Positions 16,563 through 26,266 of a stretch of DNA of 64,000 nt are shown here, piece by piece (position 1 is the stretch's first letter; each line of letters begins with the position of its first letter). The notes below the pieces were generated by a model. That model worked only from the letters and a program-made list of their open reading frames with translations. It did not search any database and was not told the origin of the DNA. Source of the stretch: Gammaproteobacteria bacterium (GTDB taxonomy: Bacteria; Pseudomonadota; Gammaproteobacteria; Pseudomonadales; Oleiphilaceae). Location: NCBI GenBank assembly GCA_002747055.1, contig PDSQ01000029.1, positions 100,069 to 164,068 of the forward strand, read 5' to 3'. The translations under genes and the position numbers were made by a program.

Positions 16563-17072
16563 AGTTTGTCTGGTATTAATGTGTCTATTAAGCTCTGCGA
16601 AATACTTTAACCATAACTACTCACCCCCTATTTCTCCAGCAAGCGCCATCTGAATGGCAATCAGCGGGTTATGTTCCTGGTTTGCCATCGTTTTAAGCCT
16701 TAAGCCCATTTTCATACGGTAAAGGACCCGCCATATAGGTGAGGAAAGTGCCTTTAGTTTCAGCTGAGCTTCAATCATTGTTCAATGCGGAGGATGGCTT
16801 GACACGAAGTCTAGTGCAACAAACATGTCAAGCGTTTTTTTAAAAACTTTAGGGGGTAAGTCATTACATTTGATGTTAATATTTCATCGAGTGAAAATAA
16901 ATAATTGCGTGTACTCACCGTATTCATATTGATCTTAGTCTTAACCAACTACAACAAAAACCAATCGGAGGCAGCTAAGTCATGTAATACCCAAATGCCT
17001 GAACTCGAAGGCAAAACAATTGAATCCCATTCGTTCACAATAAATCTAAAATGTGTACTGGAGCTAATATCC
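16563..17072. other. Gap between rarA and the acyl-CoA ligase
   Basis: About 510 bases without a supported gene. The track extends the ligase back to a TTG at 16905, but those 56 codons (hydrophobic start, then low-complexity) do not resemble the family, and I treat them as leader sequence. The divergent promoters of rarA and the ligase must lie here. I see no convincing -35/-10 pair, terminator or RNA. Confidence 0.5.
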
Positions 17073-18692
17073 ATGATCGGAAACATGATGAATTCACCTC
17101 TTTTGGTGAGCGATATTTTCAAGACAGCAGCAATGCGGTACCCTGAACAAGCTATAGTCAGTCGAATTGGTGACCATACCATACACAGTTACACATACCT
17201 GGATGCCTATAAAAGAACCTGTCAACTGGCCAATGCACTGACTGGCCTGGGAGTGACAACAGGCGATCGCGTTGCCACTCTAGCCTGGAACAATTACCGA
17301 CACCTGGAACTGTATTACGCCATTGGCGGCTCGGGTGCCGTCATCCATACACTCAACGCCCGACTGTTTACCAATCAGATTGGCTGGATTGTCAACCACG
17401 CTGAAGACAAACTGATATTTGTCGACCCCGACCTGATTCCACGACTCGAAGAAATTCAGGATCAGCTGGTGACCGTCAAAGCGATTATCATCAATTGTAA
17501 TCCCGATGAAATGCCCGAAACGTCCCTGCCAAATGTCCACAATTACGAAACCCTGATTCAAGATCAGCCTGACTCATTCCCATGGCCTATCATGGACGAA
17601 AACACCGCCTGTGGTCTCTGCTATACATCAGGCACGACCGGCAACCCCAAAGGCGTTCTATACAGCAACCGATCAACGGTATTGCACGCGATGATGAGCG
17701 GAGGATCACAATACCTACAGTTTGATGAGTCCAGTGTGGTGATGCCTATCGTTCCTATGTATCACGTATGTGGCTGGGGTATTCCCTATTCCGGTGTATT
17801 GTACGGAACCAAGCTCGTCTTACCTGGACCACGACTCGATGGAGAAGCACTACAAGAACTGATCGAGAAGGAGAATGTAAATGGAGCTTACGGCGTCCCG
17901 ACCATCTGGCTGAACCTGCATAATTATCTACAAGAATCCGGGAAAAAGATCCCGTCTCTGAAAGTAGTGGGTGTCGGTGGTGCCGCTTCTCCGTTAGCCC
18001 TGGTAGAAACCTATGAAAAAGTCTACGGCATTTACTGGATGGGAATTTGGGGCATGACCGAAACCAGCCCACTTGGCACCGCTGCCATACAAACGCCCGC
18101 ACTCAAGGCGCTGCCGCAAGAACAAAGATTCAAATTGCAGGCGAGCGCAGGAAAAGCCATATTTGGCATTGACCTGGAGATTTTTGATGATGAAGATAAC
18201 CCGGTTCCTCATGATGGGGTTTCCAGAGGCACCTTGAAAGCCAAAGGCCCCTGGATACTCTCCAGTTACTTTAAAGGAGAAGGTGCGGACAAGTTTGAAG
18301 ATGGCTGGTTCAACACAGGTGATGTCGCTGTTATTGACGAGCTGGGCTATATGAGAATAGTGGACCGAAGAAAAGATGTGATTAAGTCAGGCGGTGAGTG
18401 GATCAGCTCTGTTGACCTCGAAAACGCTGCGCTGCATGACCCAACAGTCAATGAAGCATGTGTCATTGGTGTCGCTCATCCGAAATGGGACGAACGCCCA
18501 ATAATGCTGGTTACCCTGAGAGACGAAAATAAATTTAACGAAGAAACACTGATGAACATTCTCAAAGAGAAAGTCGCAAAGTGGTGGCTTCCCGATCGGG
18601 TGATTGTGGTCGAGTCGTTACCCCACACTGGAACCGGCAAACTGCGCAAAGTCGACCTGAGACAGAAATACTCCGACCTGTTGCAAAAATAG
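17073..18692 (+). CDS. Acyl-CoA synthetase (AMP-forming), medium/long-chain fatty acid-CoA ligase family
   Basis: With the ATG at 17073 the protein has 539 residues and begins at the family N terminus ([24 protein letters not shown]). The ATP-binding motif is [18 protein letters not shown], then [22 protein letters not shown] and [20 protein letters not shown]; the C-terminal lysine motif is [11 protein letters not shown]. The protein resembles AlkK and DmdB-type ligases ([14 protein letters not shown]). The substrate, fatty acid or methylmercaptopropionate-like acid, cannot be decided. It stands alone. The longer TTG start at 16905 is unlikely. Confidence 0.88.
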   Translation: MIGNMMNSPLLVSDIFKTAAMRYPEQAIVSRIGDHTIHSYTYLDAYKRTCQLANALTGLGVTTGDRVATLAWNNYRHLELYYAIGGSGAVIHTLNARLFTNQIGWIVNHAEDKLIFVDPDLIPRLEEIQDQLVTVKAIIINCNPDEMPETSLPNVHNYETLIQDQPDSFPWPIMDENTACGLCYTSGTTGNPKGVLYSNRSTVLHAMMSGGSQYLQFDESSVVMPIVPMYHVCGWGIPYSGVLYGTKLVLPGPRLDGEALQELIEKENVNGAYGVPTIWLNLHNYLQESGKKIPSLKVVGVGGAASPLALVETYEKVYGIYWMGIWGMTETSPLGTAAIQTPALKALPQEQRFKLQASAGKAIFGIDLEIFDDEDNPVPHDGVSRGTLKAKGPWILSSYFKGEGADKFEDGWFNTGDVAVIDELGYMRIVDRRKDVIKSGGEWISSVDLENAALHDPTVNEACVIGVAHPKWDERPIMLVTLRDENKFNEETLMNILKEKVAKWWLPDRVIVVESLPHTGTGKLRKVDLRQKYSDLLQK

Positions 18693-18757
18693 CGAGTTTC
18701 GCTACCGGAGTTAACGCTAAAGTGCACGCTGAACAATGTCGTTGTTCTAGTTTTCAT

Positions 18758-18801
18758 TTCCAACTCCAGTTTTGACGGTCAAGTCTTAACTGGAGTTGGA
18801 A
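18758..18801. terminator. Bidirectional hairpin between convergent ligase and murI genes
   Basis: TTCCAACTCCAGTT and AACTGGAGTTGGAA form a perfect 14-bp stem around a 16-base loop. It lies between the ends of two convergent genes, as expected for a shared terminator. There is no strong T-run directly after either side, so its efficiency is uncertain. Confidence 0.6.
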
Positions 18802-18858
18802 GGCCTATTTAAAAAATAGCAAGTTGATGCCTTTGTCAATCGACTGACCAATAGCCAG

Positions 18859-19716
18859 TTACAGCGGCAAGTAGGTCGCGCTGATGTCCCAGGCGCCTTG
18901 CCAATAAGCGCTGAGCGCTTGCTGGCATTTTTTAAGCCATATTCTGTCGTTCTTTTTATCTTTTGTATGATAGATAGTCACCTTACCCATCGCCACTGAG
19001 GAGCCATGTAGCAAGTTGCTATGATTCTGAAGAGTCAACAGATTGACCACTCGAGCCGCTATTGCTTCACCTGAATCGATCAGATTGACATAAGATTTTC
19101 CCCGGGAAGACAGCGAATCGTTTAAATACTCTCTAAGCAGCGGAAAGTGTGTACAACCCAACACAATGCAGTCTATATCGATATCCCGGCAAAAAACCTC
19201 GTCAATATGCTGATCGATTAACATACGGTTAACGCATTCGCCTTGTAGATAGCTTTCTGAAATCTGAACCAGGTCTAATGCTGGAACCCGACTCACGCGG
19301 CAATCCTGAGCAAAATCGGCAATCAAAGCGTCAATATAGGGCCGACGAATGGTAGCCGGAGTCGCCAATAAACCAATGCTTTTCGTTTTGGAGATCAGCG
19401 CCGCCGATTTTATCGCTGGAACCACACCGACTACAGGTATTGACAGCCTGCTGCGAAGGCTCGGCAAAACGATTGTGCTCGCAGTATTGCAGGCAACGAC
19501 CAGCAAATCAGGAGTATTTCGCTCAAAATACTGCGATAGATCGTTCACTAAACGGGTCAGAATTTGCTCGTCACCCAAATGACCATAAGGCAATAAGGCA
19601 TCGTCAGCATAATAACTGAAATGACAAGATTCCAGACTCTCAACCAAACACCGCAGGATCGACAACCCCCCGGAGCCGGAATCAAATATCGCTATATGGG
19701 GCTGTCTGGGAATCAA
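18859..19716 (-). CDS. murI: Glutamate racemase MurI
   Basis: A 285-residue protein with the two catalytic cysteine motifs of glutamate racemase: VVACNTASTIVLPSLR near residue 77 and VLGCTHFPLLREYL near residue 188. The N terminus IAIFDSGSGGLSILRCLVE and YYADDALLPYGHLGDEQI are also diagnostic. It makes D-glutamate for peptidoglycan. The start codon appears to be TTG (at 19716), since the conserved N terminus follows immediately and no ATG is near; an AGGA lies about 7 bases upstream. Confidence 0.96.
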   Translation of the reverse strand: MIPRQPHIAIFDSGSGGLSILRCLVESLESCHFSYYADDALLPYGHLGDEQILTRLVNDLSQYFERNTPDLLVVACNTASTIVLPSLRSRLSIPVVGVVPAIKSAALISKTKSIGLLATPATIRRPYIDALIADFAQDCRVSRVPALDLVQISESYLQGECVNRMLIDQHIDEVFCRDIDIDCIVLGCTHFPLLREYLNDSLSSRGKSYVNLIDSGEAIAARVVNLLTLQNHSNLLHGSSVAMGKVTIYHTKDKKNDRIWLKKCQQALSAYWQGAWDISATYLPL

Positions 19717-19745
19717 ACAATAGATCCTGTTAGTCTCTTGAGCGG

Positions 19746-21734
19746 TTAGCCGGCACGACTGGAACCACGAAAACGGCGAACACCAAGAACGATCAACGTC
19801 AAAAGAAATGGAACCAGAAAAATATTGATCAGCTTGAGATGGGTTCCCAGTTGTTCGATATCCCGATCAAGTTGATGTTGCACCTCTCGCAAGTCCTTGC
19901 GGATTTTAAGCTTTTCCTTTTGAAACTCAGCGAGTGTCTTCTCTTGTTCAGGTGTCAACAGGCTTTGTTCGTCCCCTCCTCTGTTTGACTCCAATTCAGC
20001 CAGCTTTTGCTCGGTTTCTCGCAGACGCGCTTTCAATTCGCGCTGCTGCTGCAAAAACTTTTCTTCTGCTTGCAGTCGAATCGACTCGACTTTCGTGAAA
20101 GGGCGGGAAAAACGGCCACGACTCCTGATACTGATCAGGTCTGCATTGCCGGACAGATTTTCAATTGAGTTAACCAGTAGACCCGAGTTATCAGCCCATG
20201 GGGAAATAATTTTTTGGCCAAAAAACGACTGTATCTTTACCCAAAGCCGATCAGAAAGCACATCCGTATCGGCCACCAGAATAATGTTGATATCGTCACT
20301 TGCAGTCACTTTCGGCATAACTGTTTTGTTAATTTTCTTGGCCGTACTGTCTTTTGAGGCGCTTTCGCCACCCGCATCATCTTCGTTGTTTTCGCCTGCC
20401 GCTTTTGCTGCATCCTTACCTTCCTGCTCGACCTCTACTTGAATGCCATCGGGGAAAGCGGTTTGCACCGGGCCGGTAACCCGTGCCGCAAGCGTATAAC
20501 GCTCACCGGTGGGAGTGAAGTCATCCAATAACGCATCTGGCGAATGCAGCGTTACGAACGACTCGGCTTGTAGCGGCATTGCCTCATCACTGGTTTGAAT
20601 CAAAGGAGTAAAAGTGGTTGTTGCACCCTCTTTGGCGCTCAATATACCGGAAGATGAAAAGTTAATACTTTCCAGGCCAGATAAGACTACATCCTGCTGG
20701 TTCAATGACGCCACTCCGAGCCCGAGCAAACCGATGTGACGAACCGGATTTCGACCCGCCCCGAGTGAAACCATCATAGAATTTTTATAGTCACCAACTA
20801 CTTTATCTTTATCAAATTCAACCCCCCAACTTGCCAACAATGGGCCGAGATCAGAAGCTCGATTTGCCGCCACCATCGACATGCCAGTCGGGTCGGCCTC
20901 TGCAAATGGGTCGACAAAAAACATCGCCTTACCCCCTGCGAGAACAAATTGATCAATGGCCAACAAAGTGGTATCCGACAATTCTTTTGGATGAACCACC
21001 AGCAAGATATCGGCGTCCTCTTCAGTTATCTCTTCCAGATCGTCAGCAAGCCAATTGATTTCAAACAACCCTTCCAGTTGCTGAACCATGACCCAGGCTG
21101 GTTCGTTTCGATGGGTCATATAGTTCATACCACCATTTAGATTGAGTTCCGATATCACACCAATCACCGGCGGCTCGGGATTGGCCAGACCGTAAACCAG
21201 CTTGGCCAGTTCATACTCCAGGAATTCTTCTTTATCCAATTGAAAAAAGGGAATGATTTCTTCCACATCCCCCTCTGGCTGAGCTTCGTGAACATCAACA
21301 TTGACTGCTGGAATACGTTTTCCCACCAGGCCAAAGTAGATTTCATCACCGCGCAGGCCAACCGGAACACCTTGAAGCCCGGCAGCGGCAGCCTCGTCCT
21401 CCTCTTCTGAAAATGGTTCAGGATCGATAACCGTCAAGTGCAACTTACCGTGCGAGTGAGTTTGAAACTCCTGAAGTAATTCCTTAACTCGGCTCGCATA
21501 GGTTCGCAACGCGGGTAACTCGGCTGTCGCCTTATCGGAATAAAACAATGTCAACGCCAGGTCACTATCCAGCTCTGAAAGAATTTTTTGCGTTCCTTCA
21601 GACAGTGTATACAGGCCACTCTCGGTCAAGTCGATTCGCACACCTCGAAAAACCATCGAGCTCACCACCAAACAAACAGCAAATGCGCTAAAGACAATAA
21701 CCAGGCCAAACCGGGATTTCATCATTCCTTGCAT
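19746..21734 (-). CDS. GldG-like ABC transporter auxiliary protein
   Basis: A 662-residue protein with an N-terminal membrane helix (FGLVIVFSAFAVCLVVSSMVF), a large extracytoplasmic GldG/ABC-auxiliary region (VRIDLTESGLYTLSEGTQKIL; ALTLFYSDKATAELPALRTYASRVKELLQEF; GGKAMFFVDPFAEADPTG), a strong coiled coil at about 545-630, and a C-terminal membrane helix. It is the third gene of a three-gene GldA/F/G-like set, behind an AAGGAG site overlapping the permease stop. In gliding bacteria such proteins serve motility; in gammaproteobacteria the role is unknown. Confidence 0.85.
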   Translation of the reverse strand: MQGMMKSRFGLVIVFSAFAVCLVVSSMVFRGVRIDLTESGLYTLSEGTQKILSELDSDLALTLFYSDKATAELPALRTYASRVKELLQEFQTHSHGKLHLTVIDPEPFSEEEDEAAAAGLQGVPVGLRGDEIYFGLVGKRIPAVNVDVHEAQPEGDVEEIIPFFQLDKEEFLEYELAKLVYGLANPEPPVIGVISELNLNGGMNYMTHRNEPAWVMVQQLEGLFEINWLADDLEEITEEDADILLVVHPKELSDTTLLAIDQFVLAGGKAMFFVDPFAEADPTGMSMVAANRASDLGPLLASWGVEFDKDKVVGDYKNSMMVSLGAGRNPVRHIGLLGLGVASLNQQDVVLSGLESINFSSSGILSAKEGATTTFTPLIQTSDEAMPLQAESFVTLHSPDALLDDFTPTGERYTLAARVTGPVQTAFPDGIQVEVEQEGKDAAKAAGENNEDDAGGESASKDSTAKKINKTVMPKVTASDDINIILVADTDVLSDRLWVKIQSFFGQKIISPWADNSGLLVNSIENLSGNADLISIRSRGRFSRPFTKVESIRLQAEEKFLQQQRELKARLRETEQKLAELESNRGGDEQSLLTPEQEKTLAEFQKEKLKIRKDLREVQHQLDRDIEQLGTHLKLINIFLVPFLLTLIVLGVRRFRGSSRAG

Positions 21735-21744
21735 GGTTTTCTCC

Positions 21745-22479
21745 TTATTCCGCTTTTTTCAGGTTAAGCACTATGGTGGTAGCATAGAGCCAGGCAAGGA
21801 TCATCAGAATAAAATAGGTCAGATCCCGAAAATCAATCACACCTCGAGCAACAGCATCAAAGTGCGACAAAAAACTCAACTGGGATATTCCGTCAATCAA
21901 CCAGAGCGGAGCCCAATAAGTAAACGCATCCTGAACGAGAGGGAAACCGCTGGCAACGAGGACAAAACAAACCACCAAGGTTAGTATAAAGGCCACCACC
22001 TGACTTTTGGTTGCGGCAGAGATACAGGAACCGACAGACAAAAAACCACCGGCCATCAGCCAGCTACCCAAATAACCGGCCAGAATGACGCCATTGTCCG
22101 GCTCACCAAGATAGTTAACCGTCAACCAGACCGGAAAGGTAAGCGCCAGGGCCAGTCCGACAAACAGCCATGCGGCCAGAAATTTGCCAGTGACGGCGGC
22201 ACTGGTTTTGATTGGCAGGGTCATCAACAATTCGATAGTGCCAGTTTTTCTCTCTTCCGACCAAAGGCGCATCGCAATGGCCGGTGCCAGAACCAGATAA
22301 AGCCAGGGGATAAAGTTGAAAAATGCGGCCAGATCAGCTTGCCCTCGTTCATAAAAGCGGCCTAGATAGAAGGTGAATACGCCACTCAAGAGGAGAAAAA
22401 TAACGACAAATATATATGCCAACGGTGTCGCAAAATAGCTAGCCAGCTCTCTTCTCAATACGATTGACAAACCGCTCAT
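21745..22479 (-). CDS. ABC transporter permease, GldF-like (ABC-2 type)
   Basis: A 244-residue membrane protein with about six hydrophobic segments, beginning LSIVLRRELASYFATPLAYIFVVIFLLLSGVFTFYLG, a signature start of GldF-type permeases, and containing MRLWSEERKTGTIELLMTLPI, the conserved cytoplasmic motif. The ATG overlaps the stop of the ATPase gene as ATGA. It probably forms a complex with the neighbouring ATPase and GldG-like protein; the cargo is unknown. Confidence 0.88.
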   Translation of the reverse strand: MSGLSIVLRRELASYFATPLAYIFVVIFLLLSGVFTFYLGRFYERGQADLAAFFNFIPWLYLVLAPAIAMRLWSEERKTGTIELLMTLPIKTSAAVTGKFLAAWLFVGLALALTFPVWLTVNYLGEPDNGVILAGYLGSWLMAGGFLSVGSCISAATKSQVVAFILTLVVCFVLVASGFPLVQDAFTYWAPLWLIDGISQLSFLSHFDAVARGVIDFRDLTYFILMILAWLYATTIVLNLKKAE

Positions 22480-23402
22480 CGCATGGCCTCCAAAGTAACT
22501 TTTCTAAATACATCATCCAAACGACCTTTTTCGACACGAAGCTCTTCAACCTGCCAGTTATTGTCATAAATCAGTCGATTAACGGGTTTGACAACAGATT
22601 GTCCCTGGACGGGCAAGAGAGTGAATTCGAGTCCAGACTGATCGACAATCACTTTGGAAACTTCAGATATCCGATCAAATTGCGACTTGGCATCGTAGTT
22701 TTCCGCCAGTCTGACCGTAATTGACTGATGATAATCAGACAATGCCGCCAATTCATCCGGCGTGCCATCCGCGATCAGTTGCCCGGCAGCAATGATCATG
22801 GCTCGCGTACAAACTGCGTGAACTTCTTCCAGAATATGTGTCGATACAATTACAATTTTGTCTTCTGAAAGATTTCTGATCAATTGCCTGACTTGATGTT
22901 TTTGATTTGGATCCAGGCCATCGGTCGGCTCATCCATGATCAATACTCGTGGATCGTGAATAATTGCTTGGGCGAGCCCTACTCTCCGCTTAAAGCCTTT
23001 TGAAAGGGTTTCGATTCGTTGCTGAAGCACCGACTGCAATGCCAACTGTTGCACTACCGAATCAATACGAGACTGCAACTCCGAGCCTCGAAACCCCCTG
23101 ACTTCAGCAATAAATTTTAGAAAAGACAACACCGTCATATCACCATAGACGGGCGCACCTTCCGGTAAATAGCCGATGTGTCGCTGCGCCTTTAAAGGTG
23201 AGGAAAGCACATCCACGCCCAAAACGGAAATATGGCCGGAAGTGGGCGTCAAAAAACCCGTCAGCATTTTCATCGTGGTTGACTTACCGGCACCATTTGG
23301 CCCGAGAAATCCTAACACCTCACCCGGCGCCACCTCGAAAGACAGACCATCCACAGCCCTGAACGAACCAAAATTTTTTCTTAAATCCTGTATTTTGATC
23401 AT
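22476..23402 (-). CDS. ABC transporter ATP-binding protein, GldA-like
   Basis: A 308-residue ABC ATPase with Walker A LGFLGPNGAGKSTTMKML, signature LSKGFKRRVGLAQAI (LSKG variant common in ABC-2 exporters) and Walker B VLIMDEPTDGLDPNQ, plus a C-terminal extension of about 80 residues typical of this subfamily. The track begins at a TTG three codons upstream; the ATG at 23402 fits the family start IKIQDLRKNFG. It heads the three-gene exporter operon. Confidence 0.9.
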   Translation of the reverse strand: MIKIQDLRKNFGSFRAVDGLSFEVAPGEVLGFLGPNGAGKSTTMKMLTGFLTPTSGHISVLGVDVLSSPLKAQRHIGYLPEGAPVYGDMTVLSFLKFIAEVRGFRGSELQSRIDSVVQQLALQSVLQQRIETLSKGFKRRVGLAQAIIHDPRVLIMDEPTDGLDPNQKHQVRQLIRNLSEDKIVIVSTHILEEVHAVCTRAMIIAAGQLIADGTPDELAALSDYHQSITVRLAENYDAKSQFDRISEVSKVIVDQSGLEFTLLPVQGQSVVKPVNRLIYDNNWQVEELRVEKGRLDDVFRKVTLEAMR

Positions 23403-23735
23403 AAGGATCAAAATCCTCCCATTGAAAGCGACCTCGATGAACGACCACGCTATTTCGGTGATCGGCTAAGTAGCCGGTTGAAAGAATAAATCGATCAATC
23501 GTCGATGATCGGTGCGGGCTATTATATATGAGCCACCTAGCTGAATTTCAACTGCTTGGTCCGATAATTACAAACTCTTCATCAACAGAACCTTTTTGCT
23601 AAATCACCTGATGAATACGGCGATAGCTTTGCCGTTATTCACAATTCAATATAAACTATCGAACAGTTCTCTGATGGGGAGTCAGGTTGTCGATCCCCTC
23701 TCGAATTGAAACAAACCAACAGGGGCAGCTTTGTT
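23403..23735. other. Divergent gap between the ABC exporter operon and plsB
   Basis: About 330 bases that must hold two divergent promoters. I find no box pair with confident spacing and no RNA gene. Short AT-rich stretches near 23520-23660 are the likeliest promoter region for plsB. Confidence 0.4.
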
Positions 23736-26210
23736 ATGTTTGGTCTAGGATCATTTTTCGTTACCGTTTTGCGTAAATTGCTATTTCTTTGGGTAAAGAC
23801 CAAGGTCAACGGTAACGCGAAACTGGCGCTGGATCCAGACAAGCCAGTCTGTTATGTTTTGCAATACGGTTCGCTATCAGGTCGACTGGTTCTTGAACAG
23901 GTTTGTATAAACACCCATCTTCCGTCTTCACGAAAACCCTTGACAATAGATGGCATGAAGATTCCGCGCTCCTTTTTCTTCTTGTACCGCACCAAAGGTC
24001 ACTGGTTTCGCCGCCGACAAAGCCCGGTTCTCACCCGGCATTTGAGAGAACTGGTTCATGGTGTCGTTTCTAGTGATGCTTCGTCAACTGAGGGGAACCC
24101 TGCCGATGTGCAAATCGTTCCTGTTTCCCTGTTTTGGGGACGATCTCCGCAAAAAGAAAAGTCACTTTTCAAAATCATGTTTTCCGATACCTGGTCAACC
24201 GCCGGCAGTTTCAAGAAGCTATTGATTATTCTACTGCAAGGCAGAAACACCTTTGTCCAGTTCAGCAAGCCGATATCGCTCCGAAAGCTGATAGACGACC
24301 AGACTTCCAGCGAAGAGTTAGCTGTTAGAAAATCTGCGCGAATCTTGCGAGTTCACTTCAGACGCGTTCGACAGGCTGTACTCGGCCCCGATTTATCACA
24401 TCGGCGCACACTTGTCTCCTCCTTGATACGCGCCAAAGAGGTTAAAGCAGCAATTGAGGAAACCGCCAAGAACGAAAACATGAAAGTTGCGAAAGTCAGG
24501 GCAAGAGCCTTTAAATATGGCGATGAAATCGCCTCCAATGTATCCATCGCAACCATTCGTTTTCTGGACGTGCTTCTGTCATGGGTATGGAACAAAATAT
24601 ACGATGGTGTCACGACTACCAATGTAGAAGCGGTTCAGGAAGTCGCCAAAGAAAACGCCGTGATCTATGTGCCCTGCCATCGCTCACATATTGATTACCT
24701 GCTTCTTTCCTACGTACTTTTCCACAATGGCATTATGGTACCGCATATCGCTGCCGGCATTAATCTGAATATGCCGATTGTCGGCCCTATCCTGCGTCGT
24801 GGCGGCGCATTTTTTATGCGCCGAAGCTTCCGAGACAATCCTTTGTATGCCGCTGTCTTTAACGAATATATGCATTCAATGCTGACCCGAGGTCACTCTG
24901 TCGAATACTTTGTGGAAGGCGGTCGAAGCCGCACCGGCAGGACACTGATACCCAAGGCAGGAATGGTTTCGATGACAGTCAGAAGCTTTCTGAGAAATCA
25001 TCACAAACCGATCGCATTTGTGCCTGTCTATGTGGGTTACGAAAAGGTACTTGAAGCAAGAACCTACCTGGGGGAATTGCGTGGCAAGAAAAAGGAAAAA
25101 GAATCCATTCTGGGCGTTCTAAAAACACTGAGAGATTTCAGAAACTCTTTCGGTCGGGTCAATGTCAACTTCGGGGAACCTATTTATCTGGAGAGTGAAA
25201 TCAACAAACTGCGCCCGCAATGGAAAACAGAAACCTTTGACGATGGCTACAAGCCACCGTGGCTGAATGATTCAGTGACAGATATTTGTAACAAAATTGC
25301 AGTTCATATCAACGATGCGGTTGCCATCAATCCAGTAAATGTCGTCGCCACCATATTACTATCGACCGCCCGCCAGTCTATGGATAAAATTCTGTTGGCA
25401 GACACCATGCGGTCACTGATACAGCTTCTGAGAGACAGCGGGTATAGCTCTCAAATAGGTTTTCCGGAAGGCACCCCGGAAGACTGGATAAAGTACGTCG
25501 AGGCCATGGGACTCATTTTCACTAACCGGCAGGAGTTGGGCGATATCGTCAGCACCGAGGGCAACAACGCAATTCTGCTCACCTATTATAGAAACAACAG
25601 CCTTCACGTATTTGCATTGCCGGCCTTGATCGCCTGTTTTTTTCAGAACAGCGAATCGATGTCAAGAGATCGCCTGGTGCGGTTGGTTCAGTACATCTAC
25701 CCTTACTTGAAGTCAGAGCTGTTTATTCGTTGGCGTGAAGACGAACTCGAATCCGTCATCAATCGTTACCTCGACCAGATGATCGCCAATCATTGGTTAG
25801 TCCAATATGGTGATACCATTGTTCGTCCCACTTTAGGCAGCACACGTTTTGTAATGCTGAAAATTCTATCGAAAATCATCATTCAGACCTTGGAACGATA
25901 CTTTATCGCTATCGCGGTACTCCGGAAACGCGGCAATGGCAGCATTACAGCGAATGAGCTGGAGGTTCAAAGTACACAAATGGCGCAAAGAATGTCTATT
26001 CTCTACGGCCTTAACGCACCTGAATTTTTCGACAAAAGTTTATTCAGAAACTTTATTGCCACCTTGAAAAACAAAAAGATAGTCAAAGTCGACCAAGAAG
26101 GATTGTTGTACTTTAAAGACGAGCTGAACAAAATCGCAGACGATGCCCCAATCATGCTTAGCTCCGAACTGAGACAGGGAATTTTGCAAGTGACCAATTT
26201 GAACGAATGA
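23736..26210 (+). CDS. plsB: Glycerol-3-phosphate 1-O-acyltransferase PlsB
   Basis: An 824-residue protein when started at the ATG at 23736 (AGGGG site about 10 bases upstream); the track's TTG start at 23706 adds ten unlikely residues. The acyltransferase blocks are all visible: CHRSHIDYLLLSYVL with the HxxxxD dyad, GGAFFMRRSFRDNPLYAAVF, YFVEGGRSRTGRTL and IAFVPVYVGYEKVLE. PlsB makes 1-acyl-glycerol-3-phosphate at the inner membrane, the first step of phospholipid synthesis. The Tn3-type element begins 11 bases after its stop, so the gene itself is intact. Confidence 0.97.
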   Translation: MFGLGSFFVTVLRKLLFLWVKTKVNGNAKLALDPDKPVCYVLQYGSLSGRLVLEQVCINTHLPSSRKPLTIDGMKIPRSFFFLYRTKGHWFRRRQSPVLTRHLRELVHGVVSSDASSTEGNPADVQIVPVSLFWGRSPQKEKSLFKIMFSDTWSTAGSFKKLLIILLQGRNTFVQFSKPISLRKLIDDQTSSEELAVRKSARILRVHFRRVRQAVLGPDLSHRRTLVSSLIRAKEVKAAIEETAKNENMKVAKVRARAFKYGDEIASNVSIATIRFLDVLLSWVWNKIYDGVTTTNVEAVQEVAKENAVIYVPCHRSHIDYLLLSYVLFHNGIMVPHIAAGINLNMPIVGPILRRGGAFFMRRSFRDNPLYAAVFNEYMHSMLTRGHSVEYFVEGGRSRTGRTLIPKAGMVSMTVRSFLRNHHKPIAFVPVYVGYEKVLEARTYLGELRGKKKEKESILGVLKTLRDFRNSFGRVNVNFGEPIYLESEINKLRPQWKTETFDDGYKPPWLNDSVTDICNKIAVHINDAVAINPVNVVATILLSTARQSMDKILLADTMRSLIQLLRDSGYSSQIGFPEGTPEDWIKYVEAMGLIFTNRQELGDIVSTEGNNAILLTYYRNNSLHVFALPALIACFFQNSESMSRDRLVRLVQYIYPYLKSELFIRWREDELESVINRYLDQMIANHWLVQYGDTIVRPTLGSTRFVMLKILSKIIIQTLERYFIAIAVLRKRGNGSITANELEVQSTQMAQRMSILYGLNAPEFFDKSLFRNFIATLKNKKIVKVDQEGLLYFKDELNKIADDAPIMLSSELRQGILQVTNLNE

Positions 26211-26221
26211 GCTGTTTAACC

Positions 26222-26226
26222 TGATA
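26222..26226. repeat. Target site duplication TGATA (left copy)
   Basis: The five bases TGATA immediately precede the left inverted repeat and are repeated directly after the right one at 29628-29632, as expected for a Tn3-family insertion. Confidence 0.9.
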
Positions 26227-26266
26227 GGGGTAGTGACCGGGTAGCTGCGATAACCGCTAACTTTTT
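26227..26266 (+). repeat. Left terminal inverted repeat of the Tn3-family element
   Basis: Begins GGGGTAGTGACCGGGTAGCT and matches the reverse complement of the right repeat at 38 of 40 positions. The GGGG start and about 38-bp length are standard for Tn3-family ends. The tnpA stop codon lies at its inner edge. Confidence 0.95.

Noticed and set aside
16799-16827. TTGACA followed 17 bases later by AACATG as ligase promoter
   Set aside because: The -10 match is poor and it lies over 240 bases before the likely start.
16905-17072. N-terminal extension of the acyl-CoA ligase from a TTG
   Set aside because: Residues do not match the family and the first good start is the ATG at 17073.
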